The notes under the pieces: generated by a model
Seen by the model: only the letters and a program-made list of their open reading frames with translations
Told to the model about the DNA's origin: nothing
The model's database searches: none
Program-made: the position numbers and the translations under genes
Part shown: piece by piece, positions 46,707-58,616 of the stretch
How positions within the stretch are numbered: position 1 is the first letter of the stretch
Layout: each line of letters begins with the position of its first letter
NCBI GenBank assembly: GCA_030549775.1
Contig: CM060174.1
Span: forward strand, 8,918,527 to 8,982,526
Origin: Tamarix chinensis
Taxonomy: Eukaryota; Streptophyta; Magnoliopsida; Caryophyllales; Tamaricaceae
Direction of reading: 5' to 3'
DNA length: 64,000 nucleotides

Positions 46707-49624
46707 ACATCAAACTTGTGATTGTAGAAATTAGGGAAGAAAGCATAGTAGTGGTAACATTTTGAAAAATATAGGGAGGAAAACATCGTAATAAGTAGCT
46801 ATTCGAAGATATCAAGAAGGAACAATAGAGTAGCAATATGATTAATATTAATCTTATAAACAATTTATATTTTATTAAAAATAATATTATTTATATCGAT
46901 TAGTTATTTATAATAATATTTTTACTAATTATTGATTCATAGTTATAATAAATATTGTTCTTTTTAATTTGTTATTTAAGACTATAATTAATGTTTTTTG
47001 CATAAGTTCAATTATAATTATAATTATTACAAATTTTAATAACTATTAATTTATCTTTACAATTAATAGTTTCCTTACTAATTAATTATTTATAATTATA
47101 AGTAATATGAGTCTTAGATTATTTCATTATAATTAAGACTAAAAATATCTTTATAATTAATAATTAAAACTATTACTTTTCTTATTACTTATTTCTTGAA
47201 AATTATAATTAACATTATTTTTGATAATTATTATTAATACTAACCTTATAAATAATTCATATATTATTTAAATTAATATCATTTGTATTGATTAGCCATT
47301 TGCATATGAAAAAAGAGAAAGACGGAAGGGGGCCCTTGTTGAGGATAATTTCTCAACCGTTCTTTATAGAAAAAATCATATGTAGTATATCATCCGCATA
47401 TAAAGCTAAGAAGATTACGACCCTCCCACTAACCTTGTAAACATAATTTATAAAGATACAATGCTAATAGCATATAATAGTTTAGAGGGTTATTCATAAA
47501 AAAATAAAAATAATACACAAAACAAATGATCTAAAATTTATATAAAGTAATAATTCAGTAGATAATAAAGGTTATAGTCCAAAAAAAATTACAAAATCAG
47601 GAATTGAGGCGATCAATGAGGTAGCGGAGGCCTGTGATGCCAAGAAACAACATATGAACAGCGTCCCACGTAAACAAAAAACGTGGTAGAAACGTGCCGG
47701 ACGGTTACAATATAAATAAATAAATAAAAACTGCGGATAGAATAGAAGAATAATTAAAAAGAGCGTGTTGCATTTATAAACCAAATTTATAAAATTAAAA
47801 TGAGGAAATTAAAATTGCATATAATTAAACCAAAAAGACAGTAATTACTGCTAGTATCCAACCCTTGATGTAGCTCAACGTCTTGCTCGTCATCGATGCA
47901 ATGGTCGATGCTCATTATTTCTAATGATTCGTTTGGATTAAAGTAAATTGATATAAAAATAAATATTAAAAATTAATATAGATAAAGAAAATATAGGTAA
48001 ATCGTGATAATAGATTTAATTGAATGTTTTAAAAATCGTATATGAATTGAAGTGAATAAGAGTTAAAAGAACAAAATAAATAAAGGATGAGAGACAAAAT
48101 GAATAAAAATAGATGAGAATAAAATAATTATTCCATTGATATAAATTAAAAATATTTTTATTTGATTAAATAAAAAAATTATTTATATGTTAGTATTTAC
48201 CATCGTTATCTCTTAACTCAAGGATTAATAAAAATAAAATTAATAGAATGAATAAAGATTAAATTTTAATTTTGATTTACTTTGTTGGAGTTAATAAAAT
48301 TAATCTCTAAAGGGACCGAATCAATTAATTTATCCCCTTCCATCCTAAAACAAAAGCATTTAAATTGCAAGACATTCAAATAGAGAGAGGAGATGAGGAA
48401 TAGAGGCTGGACTGGAGTGGGGTCAACAGAACGTATTATGCGGACAAGCGGAAGTAGCCGAAAAAGTTTGAGCCTTAAGAGGCTCGGGTACAACTCTATG
48501 ATGTAACCGCTCTGAGCTATATACTTTAGAGGCCCAATCTCGTACCCTTTTCCCTCTCCTTCCCCTTCTTTCTGAGCACTCAACTTTATTTGCTATATAA
48601 GTTATAACCAGTGTTGCCGGGGGCGGGGGACCGGCGACGGAAAGACCGAGATGGAACGAAATATAAAAACTTTATTTTTTTAAAAATTTAAAAAATGAGG
48701 ACGACATGAAATATAAAATATATATATATATATATTTTAAAAATAAATTAAATTTATTAAAATTAAGAGAAAAAAATATAAAAGTTTTAAATTTAATTAT
48801 TATATTAATTAATTTTAATTATTAATAATTATTTTTTAATAAATATATTAATTAAATAATTTTAATATAAATTTTAATTCGAAAATATTTTCAAAAATTT
48901 TTCGGAACGGAAACGTTTTGGAAGAGAAGGAGGGCACCTAATTGCCGTCCCCATGCATCATAGGTTATAACCCTCCATTTTCACCCTCCAAACCCACTTT
49001 CACTTTCTCCGGGTTTTATTTTAGCGTGTTCCATACAAATCTCCCTCGTGGACCTTGAGTGCGGAGATCCTCCAGGATCAGGAACAAAGTACGCTGACCA
49101 TACATAGACATCGTGTGGGGCCCTCAAAATGTATGAAAGCTCTGCAATTTGAGCATAAAAAACGAAGGACAATTACTATTTAACCAAGTCAAAAAATTAC
49201 TGATGAATAGCATCGCCCGACCTTCTTTACCTTTACGCACTCAAATCCGACATGTTTTTCATCAATATATGATGTATCACCTTGATTAATATTGAATTTA
49301 ATTTCACTTAGTTATCGTGTTCCTTTGAATAACTCTCTAAAAGTAAAACCATGTGTCTAGTTTACTTTTCAATTTAGTATTATCTTGTATTGTTGTTACT
49401 ATTTTTAGTTTTAGTTACTACTGTAATAAAACGTATACGTTTATAAACTAACTCGATAATGTTCTAATCATTTATTTATATAGATAAAAAAATATAAAAT
49501 GATAATATTTTCACAAGTATAAATTTTTTAATATTATTTTGAAATTAATATCTTCGTACTTAATATAGTCATTTATCTATTACTCAATACTTATTTTATT
49601 AAGTGATATAGGAGAATCTCCAAT
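46707..49624. other. AT-rich spacer without supportable genes
   Basis: 46845-46915 and 47230-47303 form an imperfect direct repeat (CTTATAAACAATTTATATT against CTTATAAATAATTCATATA, then matching ATCGATTAG/ATTGATTAG). 48600-48720 has a GC-rich start (GCCGGGGGCGGGGGACCGG) followed by very AT-rich DNA, a texture seen in dispersed repeats. Minus-strand open frames at 48266-48583 and 48981-49172 have non-simple composition but no recognised domain. A tRNA A-box-like string is noted separately. Confidence 0.5.
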
Positions 49625-50557
49625 TGATGATTATAATCTAACCATTAATTTTTTCAAGTTTTAGAGTCACAAAATCCTTCTTATATGAATAAATTAATTG
49701 TCTATCAAAACCTAGCCATAAAAAAATCATGCAAGCCATATAAGTCATGCAAGTCCCTCTCCTTTTAGTCCAAAACTCAACCAAAATAAAGGCACCCAAA
49801 TCCACATTTTTTGTAAGCTTTTCCCCCATTTTTAAACCATATTTCCCTTATTATATTAACCCTACACAACCAAAAAAACACAACCCTATCAATGCCCTTG
49901 GAAGCCACACAATTCAGCCACAAGTCCCTTTTATTTGGATGATAAGTCACTTTCAGCATTTGGAAAGAACAATGTAGATTTTGGAAAAAATAAGGAAGGT
50001 TAGAAGACATTTCTTACTTTCTTTTATCACTTACAATGATAAAAGGGATCATTTCCCTTTCCTTTTGTATAATATGGTTGTTATGAATTGTAAACATGTG
50101 GTCTATTGGAATGGAAGATTCAAATTCTGCATAAAACTTCCCCCCATAACCGAACACATGGGCTGGAAGTTTAGCATAATTTTTGACCTTCCTAAGCTTT
50201 AAAGGCATGTATTAATTGATTAAATTATAACCTTTAATCCTACACATCTTCTATAAGTGTTGGGATAGGACGAAATGGAAAAAATAACTTACCTTAGCTA
50301 CACATTTTCTCTCAAAAATTAGAGAGTCCTCTTCTTTCTATAAATGCTTGAGTTTGAAGATCATTTGAAAAAATTTACAAGATTTATCTTAAAAGTTGAA
50401 TACCTTAAGTGGTTCTTGCAAGTGTTGATTAAAGGAGTTACCAAAATAAATTTGTATCCCTTCAATTCTCCCTCCTTTCCTTTTTATTATTTTAGTTGTT
50501 CTAAAATTTCAAAACACTAATACCTACCAAGACCCAAGTTGAATATCATATGCATCA
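49625..50557 (+). repeat. Probable 5' LTR of another gypsy element (left edge inferred)
   Basis: The right edge is firm: ATATGCATCA at 50557 followed by AAT and a tRNA-Met primer site. The left edge TGATG at 49625 is chosen because it pairs with the CATCA end. A TATAAAT at 50339-50345 and following leader-like sequence fit an LTR. No second LTR is seen in the window. Confidence 0.6.
50339..50345 (+). promoter_or_regulatory. LTR TATA box candidate
   Basis: TATAAAT about 220 bp before the LTR end. Confidence 0.4.
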
Positions 50558-50560
50558 AAT

Positions 50561-50572
50561 TGGTATCAAAGC
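50561..50572 (+). other. Primer-binding site, tRNA-Met type
   Basis: TGGTATCAAAGC, one mismatch from TGGTATCAGAGC. Confidence 0.85.
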
Positions 50573-50630
50573 TTAGGTTATTTCAATTTGGGTCTCATCT
50601 TTGTCTTGTCATCAACCGCGTCTAAACCAA

Positions 50631-50631
<1 letters not shown>

Positions 50632-50657
<26 letters not shown>
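50632..50657. repeat. (AC)n microsatellite
   Basis: Thirteen AC dinucleotides in the leader of the gypsy element. Confidence 0.9.
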
Positions 50658-50661
<4 letters not shown>

Positions 50662-50734
50662 TTCTAACCTACTCCCACTTGAAACCTAACCTATTTCCTC
50701 TTCCACAATCAATTATTGTTCTCTTATTTTAAAC

Positions 50735-51525
50735 TTGTATTCTTTAATTGGAGACCAACCATTACTAAGAGTGTTGAGTCTTGAAGAAAAAAACCAATTG
50801 AGAAGAGCTAGAGATATTGAGTCTTTTCAAAATACTATGAGAAGAGTACTTGATATCTTGAAAACTCTAACTTTGTATGCAAACCAAAATCATCCTAAAA
50901 GAACCCCCCCCCCAAATTCAAGAACCAAATGAATTCTTTGAAGGTGAGGAAAGTGAAGGGGTTGAAGACTTTTCCTCAAGTGAGTCCTCTGTGGAACCAT
51001 AAAGGAGGAATAAAAAGAGAAAAGGAGATCACTTTCTTGATGTTAGAGCTGAGGTTCTAGAATTTGAAGGCAACCACAATCCCAAATATTTTATAGAACT
51101 GGAGTTGAGGTGTAGTAGGTTGTTTGAGGCTAAAGGCTATACTAGAACCAAATCCTTTAAGGTAGAAGTTCTTAAGTTCAAAGGCCATTCTTCTTTATGG
51201 TGAGAGAGTGTAGTTAGGAGAAAGAAAGAAAATCAAATATTAAGTCTTGGATGAAAATGAAGAAGTTGACAAAGGAGAAATTCCTTCCTCCTTCTTTTAC
51301 TCAAGACTTGTAGAACAAAATATCCTCTTTGAAACAAGGTTCATTGAGTGTAGAATAATATATTAGAGAGTTCAAAAAACCCTCCATGAGGCTCAGTTTG
51401 GATGAACTAAAGGAGTATACTATATCTCGTTTTCTTGGAGGTCTTATGCTAGACATTACTAGGAAAGTAGAGATGCATCGATACTATACATTAGATGAGC
51501 CTTTTCATCTAGCCATCAAGGTAGA
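50735..51525 (+). pseudogene. Decayed gypsy gag
   Basis: RAEVLEFEGNHNPKYFIELE at about 51043-51100 matches the 'P.FEG..+P..FLEWL' gag start of plant gypsy elements. The blocks KVEVLKFKGHSSLW and KYPL..K.GSLSVEEYI follow in changing frames, then FLGGL and MHRYYTLDEPFHLAIKVEK near 51470-51525. It ends abruptly at the junction with the large-LTR-family copy. Confidence 0.75.
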
Positions 51526-54500
51526 AAAACCCTAACTTTGATTTTGATTAAATTTATATAGGTTAGATTTAATTAGGCTAAATTAGTTGTTTAATTATGC
51601 ATATATATTTTGTATGATTAATTAGGAGTGGTTAATTGGAATGTATGTGGTTGATTTGTGAAAAATAAATTTGTGACCTGGTTATGTTTGAATTTATCGG
51701 ATTTTGATTGAGTTATTTTGGATAAAATGATTTTACAACATACTTTAGAATGTATCCAATTTCATTTTAGAACTATCAATTTTAGAATTTTGTGCTGAAT
51801 TAATCAAAATTAGACTTCTAGGTCAAAATATGCATGTAATGAAGTTGAATTGCATAATTAAGTTGTTTCATTCAATTAGTTCTATGATATAATTTGAAAT
51901 GAATTTAATTTCATGTTGAAAGTGTTTATTTGAAAAAAATTATATGAAATCTATCATAATCGAATTTTTAGGTCAAAATTCTTGCCAATATAAATTAGAT
52001 TGTGTAATTGAGTTATTTTATTAAATTGATTCTACAATATGTATTAGAATATGTTTATTCTCAAATTCGACTCGTCAATTTGTATATTTTTGCAATTTTT
52101 GATGAAATTTGTATTTTGGGCTCAAAAGCTCTATTAGCGTTAAATTAGAATTTTCCTTTATTATTTTTGATCAATGGATTATACAAGTATGTTATAAAAT
52201 AGGTCTAATTGAATTTATAAACATTCAATTAAATTAAATTAATATAATTGAACCAAATTGTTGTTTCGGGCCTAAAACCTACATTTCTAATAAAATTATG
52301 AAATTGGTCATTTGTATAATTATTTCATTTGAATTTGATATTATAGAATTATTTGAAATAACCTTAATTATGTTCCAACGCCTTCAATTTGGATTAATTG
52401 ATTTCAGTTGTCCAAGTCTATGTCTTAGCTTTAAAATCCTAGTTTTTGGAAAATAATTATCTTGAATTGGCTACTCAAAAGATTGTTTTGTTGAAATTGA
52501 TTTTTTAGATTTATCTAACACTAATTTAATTGTATTTTTAAACTATCAATTTGATTTAATCAAGATGAATTGGTTGATTCACAGTTTGGGCCTAGAAACC
52601 TTAATTTTTGAAGATAGTTTTATGAAATTGATTTGTTTATGCTTCTTTTACCTAGTAGGGTACTAACTTTGATTTAAAATCATTTGAATTGTGTTTTATC
52701 TTGTCAGCTTGGATTCATTCTTTGAAATCAGTTGGGTTCTCTTGTTGATTGCAAAACCTAAAAAGCAAGTAATTTTTGATAAAATTAACTTATCCTATAT
52801 AGTCATTCCTGTGATTTTTTAAATCAATTTGAAATGCCCTAAGTAATATGTGTTGAATTTGATTTGGTTAATACTTAATTTTATATTTTAATGGAGCTAC
52901 GTTCTTGAGTCTTAGGTCTTGGATGTGCTTTCTATGAAAGATCGTATATAACTTTCAAAGTAGATCCTCAAGCTAGTGATCTCCTCTTCTTACCTTTATT
53001 TATGGTGGAATCATGGGATGCGTGTTTTCTTGATGCGGAATGTGATAAGTGTGCTTTATATTATTTAAGTATGTCAAGTATATATTATGTTTTGTGTGGT
53101 AATTCTATGTATCTATGAGCTTATAACTTTCAATACAAATATATATTAGCATGCCTCTTGATTATTGTATGTGTTTGAATATGTATAGGGTTAGCATGAT
53201 TATATGGTAAACATGCTCAACTAATTATGGAATGTCTAGTGATTTTAGAGCATGTTCTAATGTGTCTTAATTATAATTCTTTTGGAAAATTGTATCATTT
53301 GTCAAGTATGAATTAAAATTGTATGATGCTTTATGCTCGACTTTTATGCCATTAAATTGATTGGATTTAATGCCACCTAAATTATTTAGTTCTAATGAGA
53401 CTTGGCATTATTTAGCTTTAATGCCAGTTGTATTGGTTTGGCTTTAATGCCACTTGGATTGGATGAACTTTAATGCCACTTAAAATTGATCAGCTTTAAT
53501 ACCACTTGGAATGGATATAATAATGAAATTTCATTGAGTGATGATTTAAGTATTGTTATGTGGGTATGATATATTCTTGGTTAAATCATTAAAATAAACA
53601 TTAATCACTTAAAGTGAATGATCTTAAGTTAGGGTTTGTACCACTCGGTGTAGTTATCAGAATTAGGTTTGACATTCACTTGGTACCATTCCAGTATTTT
53701 TCTCTTTGTGATTTTGGATACCTTACAAGATTCGGAGAGGGCCTCTTATACTCTATAAGTATCTCAATATATTTGAGCTTTATAGAGGGTATGCATACTT
53801 AAATGATTAGTTATCCTATTATTTGGTGGTCTAGTTTCATTTCTAATCGGAATGGCTAGGGATAGTAATGTTCAAGTACTAGATTTGTTATTATGATTTC
53901 TTTAAATTTCTATCCTTAAGTTAAAATAATTAAATGGTTGTGATCTCTATAATGGAATAGAATAATTGATTATTCTAACTCATCCATGGACTTTATATTT
54001 CATTATCTTATGCATGTCTCTTCCTTGTCTTCTTTATAATAGTGCTATCATATGATGCCTGCTCATACCTTATTATCACATGATCTATTATTTAAACTAT
54101 ATGTTGGGCCTCATGTGTAGAACGCTATCTTCTAGGGTAGTTTTATTACTCAATATGCGTTCATGATTTGTTATACTCTCATAACCTATGTGTTGTCATA
54201 TCTAGTCATGTATTTATAAGCATGAATCCATACCCGCATGTTTTATTGTATATCTCATATGTCCTCTTCTACTACCACATGTACCCACATGTGCCATTGA
54301 TAATTATGACTAAGATATTCCATATGGACATGCCTTAATTTAGCTATCGCATGTGTGTCTTGCTCTTATCATTTTAGGTATGAATTTCCTTAATACTTAT
54401 TGAGCAGGTAATTAATAATATGTTATATACTTTGTGAGATCATATGAGTAGTTGTATGAATGTAATAGTTTGTGTATCACATGTATACTTGAGCATGAAT

Positions 54501-55138
54501 ATTATAAGTTAAATATTACAATGTCTTATGTACATTATGTTTCCTCCCATAAAGTAGGTAGTGGTGATTTACTTAGTACTTGACCTTTACTGATACTAAC
54601 TTGGTTGAATGGATCCTATAATGATCTATTGGTGTTGGGGAGCATACCTCTTGTGAAGGCTTGAGATTGATTATTATTATTGGGTTGAAGACTTGGACTT
54701 TGAGAGAGTAGACAACCCAAAGTTTTATCCCTTGAGTATTTATCTTTACCGTCTATATCTATTTTGGAATTTTTAAATATTTTATTCAAATTTTAATGGT
54801 GTTGTAATTGAATTTCAAATTCCCATTACTTTTCTAAGCTTATAAAATACAAGGTTATTTCACAAGTTTTTCATTATTTTAATCAATGATGATTTTGTTC
54901 AGTGGGGATGCTTGTTTCCCATCTACCATTGGATATATCCTTGTAATAATTTATCTTCTTAATATAGACGATGTTTAAATTTTAGTTGGATGATTTTAGC
55001 TTTGCATCTAGCATGAGGTAGATGATGTACATTTATCTAGTATTAGGTCTGGTGGTAACAATTTTCATTTTTTGTTCTAGCTTCTGCATATTTTTCTTTT
55101 AAATGAAATTTTATAGGAGTGAAAAATGGAAGTATTAT
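51525..55138 (+). mobile_element. 5'-truncated copy of the large LTR family
   Basis: Read on the + strand it follows the minus strand of 8733-13578 from about 12295 down to the end: AAAACCCTAAC start, TTTGTGAAAA followed by matching AT-rich blocks, the eroded GGCTTTAATGCC minisatellite (53343-53510), GATTTACTTAGTACT, GATGGTG-type block near 54637, and the terminal region AGGAGTGAAAAATGGAAGTATTATA at about 55114-55138. The first ~1.3 kb of the family (including the CT-rich leader) is missing, and it abuts gypsy gag, so it is a truncated or recombined relic. Confidence 0.75.
53343..53510. repeat. Eroded minisatellite with GGCTTTAATGCC core
   Basis: About six recognisable units (GATTTAATGCCACC, GCTTTAATGCCAGT, GCTTTAATGCCACT, ACTTTAATGCCACT, GCTTTAATACCACT), spaced 24-28 bp in the better part. 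It is the inverse complement of the array at 10263-10458. Confidence 0.85.
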
Positions 55139-57572
55139 AGGATGACTATTCACTTTTTTACCAATGCAATAATATCAGTTGTAAAATATAACATATGACT
55201 TTACATTGGTGCATCATTATATACCATGATATATTTATTTAGTCCATATTTGTCCACTTAAGTTCTATTAAGGACATAGGAGATTTTGTGTTTTCTTGTA
55301 TTAGAATGACTTAATTGTAAACTTGCCAATAATAATATGTCATTCATATGAGATCATTAGTTAAAAGAATATTTAGGATTCTAAGTGGGAACTTATGCAA
55401 GTTTCAATGATATTACCTATTATTGTTATACTAATACAATGACATTTCTTATGCCATAAGTATAATATTTTATAGTCTATTAACTTCTTGTTAGTGATAC
55501 CATTTGAATTTTCATATATCCCAAATGCACACATTATGCATGTATCTCGGGCTTACTTCTAACCTATATTAATGGTAGCAATTTTGTTTAATACTTATAT
55601 ACCATCGTAAGTTCTCTAGAAACTTAGTTGTGATATCATGCACAATTTTCCTATTTGATTATTTCTTTAGGAAATCCTTTAATAATCTTATCGTATCATA
55701 TACACATGTAAATTCTTGCAAATTATAAGCTCATAAAATACTTCAACTTTGAAATATAATGTACAATGGATTTTCAATTGGATTTATGCCTATGAGATGG
55801 GAAGCCTTTAACCTTTATTTTTACATATTTTTACATGACTTATATCAAATACGAAACTTCATGTTTCAACCATTAAACTAATAACTGAATGGAAAGTTTC
55901 AAGCTTCAACTACCAAACTGCTTATTCGATAGGAATCTTTAGGTTTCAATAATCAAATGTCTCTACCCACCAAAATTATAATATAATGATGAAGCTATTG
56001 TAAATACTCCAACCAATATGTTGTAGGAGAATGCTTGACTACAATAGGTCTTAACTGCTACCAACGACAAAGTAGGTGCATAGTCTCATGAATAAGTGGC
56101 TAGTAAATTATGCACAAATTTATCATCACTGCTTTCGATTGAAACAATTTGTGAAAATTAAAATTATAAAAAATAAATTGTCAAAAATAGAAAGTAGAAA
56201 AAAATAGTGTTGGGGTCTATAGACTACCAAATAGTTCAATCTTTCTAATCAAAATGCACTTGAGTTATACAATAGCATTCGATATTCTTGATCAACATTA
56301 CATAAGTTTTTAAAAAATTTCTACTATTTGATCTATTTGATCAAATTGCACATAAGGTATTCGTTGCATTTTAATTATTTGATCTTTAAGATTGAATTGT
56401 GTATAAAGTCTTCAAAATTATTAAATTATTAGATAAAGCTTCAAACTTCTACCTCAATTGTGTTAATATCCTTCTATACCTTAGGCACATAATTATAAAC
56501 AATATAGTTTGTCAGAAGCTTCATGCTTCTACATATACTTTTATAATTACCTATTTATACTATGAAAATATGGAAAAAATTTAGCCACAACCGGTGGCCC
56601 TCCATTAACTTCAAGTAATAGAGGTTTGTCGTATATTTTTCAATCATTTTCAAGTGATGACATATGTACATAGTGATGGGCAATGATGCAACCTATTCAC
56701 CACTTTTATGTACAAGGTGATGAGCGATGAAACTGTCAATCTATCCATAATTTTCTTAATTTTGTCCCTTTAATTAGATGGATTTCTATTAACTTCAAGT
56801 GATGAAGATCTAAATATGGTGATATGTGATGTGACTGCTAATCTATCACTTTTGATCTTTGAGTTAATCATATTATATCTAATTTAAGTTTATTAAATGA
56901 GACTTTTAGCCATTTACTATTATTTACCTCTACCATCCATCTCATAACTAGAAGAGAGGTCACCAATTAAGATAGATATAGCCAAATAAAATATATATTT
57001 CCAATGTATACAATTAAAATTAATGAAAATATCTATTAGCATAAGTTTAAAGCAAAAGAAGGAGCATATATACTATATTCTCCTTAAAATGCTTAATTAA
57101 TTCAAAATAAGAAGGGGATCAATGCTCTTAAAATTTTCTTAAGTATAAGATATGTCATATGTGATCTTTCAAATACCTGCAAAAGCCAAGATCTCACACC
57201 AAAAATAATAAGGGTTAGTCCTTTGTGATACGCAATAATCATACCCCTATAAAATGATAACCAACAAAGATCAATCACTCCATTTCCATTATTAAGCATT
57301 GATGAAACTTCGAACTAACTTCATGACCATTTGCTTATGGTCACCCTAACGTCTTGAATAAGATCAACACAAACAAATACTTTTTTCATCGAAATTATAA
57401 TTATGTTGATAACAAATTGTAATATTGAGAAACTCAAATATAGATAATAAGATAAGTAGAGAAAAAAAGAGGAAAATGTCTCTTATTTGTGTACAATTCA
57501 GTACACCCTATATATATAGTATCTATACTTATTATATCCCTAGTGAGAGAAAGTTAAGCAATATAAAAGGTG
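55139..57572. other. AT-rich region, no gene seen
   Basis: Contains weak local repetition: TTTCAAC-AATCAAA modules around 55855-55970, and two related segments at 56600-56740 and 56780-56870 (ATTAACTTCAAGTRATRRAG). A possible degenerate LTR lies near 57300-57540. I see no coding motif. Confidence 0.45.
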
Positions 57573-57580
57573 GTGGAGGA

Positions 57581-58013
57581 TAGGGATGGTAATTTTTTCT
57601 ACTGGTTTGGAGCCCCATTAGGTCCCTATTTAGGTTTTGGGGAAGAATTCGGGGATCGAGTTCAAGTTTGAAGATTCTTATTGGAGATTGGGTAGGGATC
57701 AGTTTGGGTCTCCATTCCCAAATCCACATCGAATAATTTATATATATATAGAATATAAATTAAAATTTTATTTTTAAAATATGGGGATTGAGGGATAGGA
57801 TTGGATTTTAGGAATCAGATAAGGTTTGGAAATAAATTAGGAATTGGAAATAGATTGGGAATCTGGGATGGGGATTTGATCTTGGTGATGATCGGGTTGA
57901 GGATTATCCGATAAGGAAAAAAAAGAATAATTGAAGCGAGATTTGGAGATTTTTTTTTATTTATTTATCAAGTTCGGGAATAGGAATACTAACTTGCTTC
58001 ATTGACATTCCTA
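57581..58013. mobile_element. hAT-like MITE (433 bp)
   Basis: Ends TAGGGATGGTAAT and (read inward) TAGGAATGTCAAT, flanked by GTGGAGGA (57573-57580) and GTAGAGGA (58014-58021), an 8-bp duplication with one mismatch. The interior repeats GGGGATTGAGG- and GGGAATCTGGGATGGG-like modules. The TAGGGATGGYAA terminus is a common plant non-autonomous hAT end. It is a different family from 21827-22122. Confidence 0.8.
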
Positions 58014-58616
58014 GTAGAGGAGACATAGTTTGATTGTTACAATGATAGTGGAGAAAACTGCTATAACTTATAATTTATTCATCATAAATTCATAATACAC
58101 GTTACTACACATATAATTTATTATTATACATATTAATAAATTATACATCTACAATATATAAATAGAATATTTATAATAAAAATTAATATGTATTATTAAT
58201 AAAAGTTTACAATATACTAAATAAATCTAACTGAATGAATAGAAATATAGCAATATCATATTTAAATTTAAACTTATTTAAATATATATAAATATTATCT
58301 AAAATTTTAAAGTTAAAAAAATCTTACATCTAAACTTAATAAAAATATCGAGTATGAATCCGAAACCCGTCCCTATCCCTACCCCGAGACGCCTTATCTT
58401 TCCCACTTTCTCTGACTCTGCAAAACTTCTCTGTACACATTTCTCTTGTCTTTTCCTCCAGTTTTGTCAATTTCTCCTTCCCAAATTTAAGAAAAAAGTC
58501 TTTCACCTTTCTAGTCTTCTTTCTCTCTCCAACTCAATCATGTATCCAGCCTCGGTCCCTCCTCAATTTCCACAATTCAATTATCCAATACTCGCTTCGT
58601 ACTCTCATTCTCATAC

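Noticed and set aside
47596..47670. Short minus-strand frame ending ..LFLGITGLRYLIDRLNS
   Set aside because: Looks like a terminal exon by eye, but only about 25 codons, no recognised family and no neighbouring exons found.
48478..48540. A true tRNA gene
   Set aside because: A-box resemblance only; no acceptor stem pairing, anticodon arm or B box.
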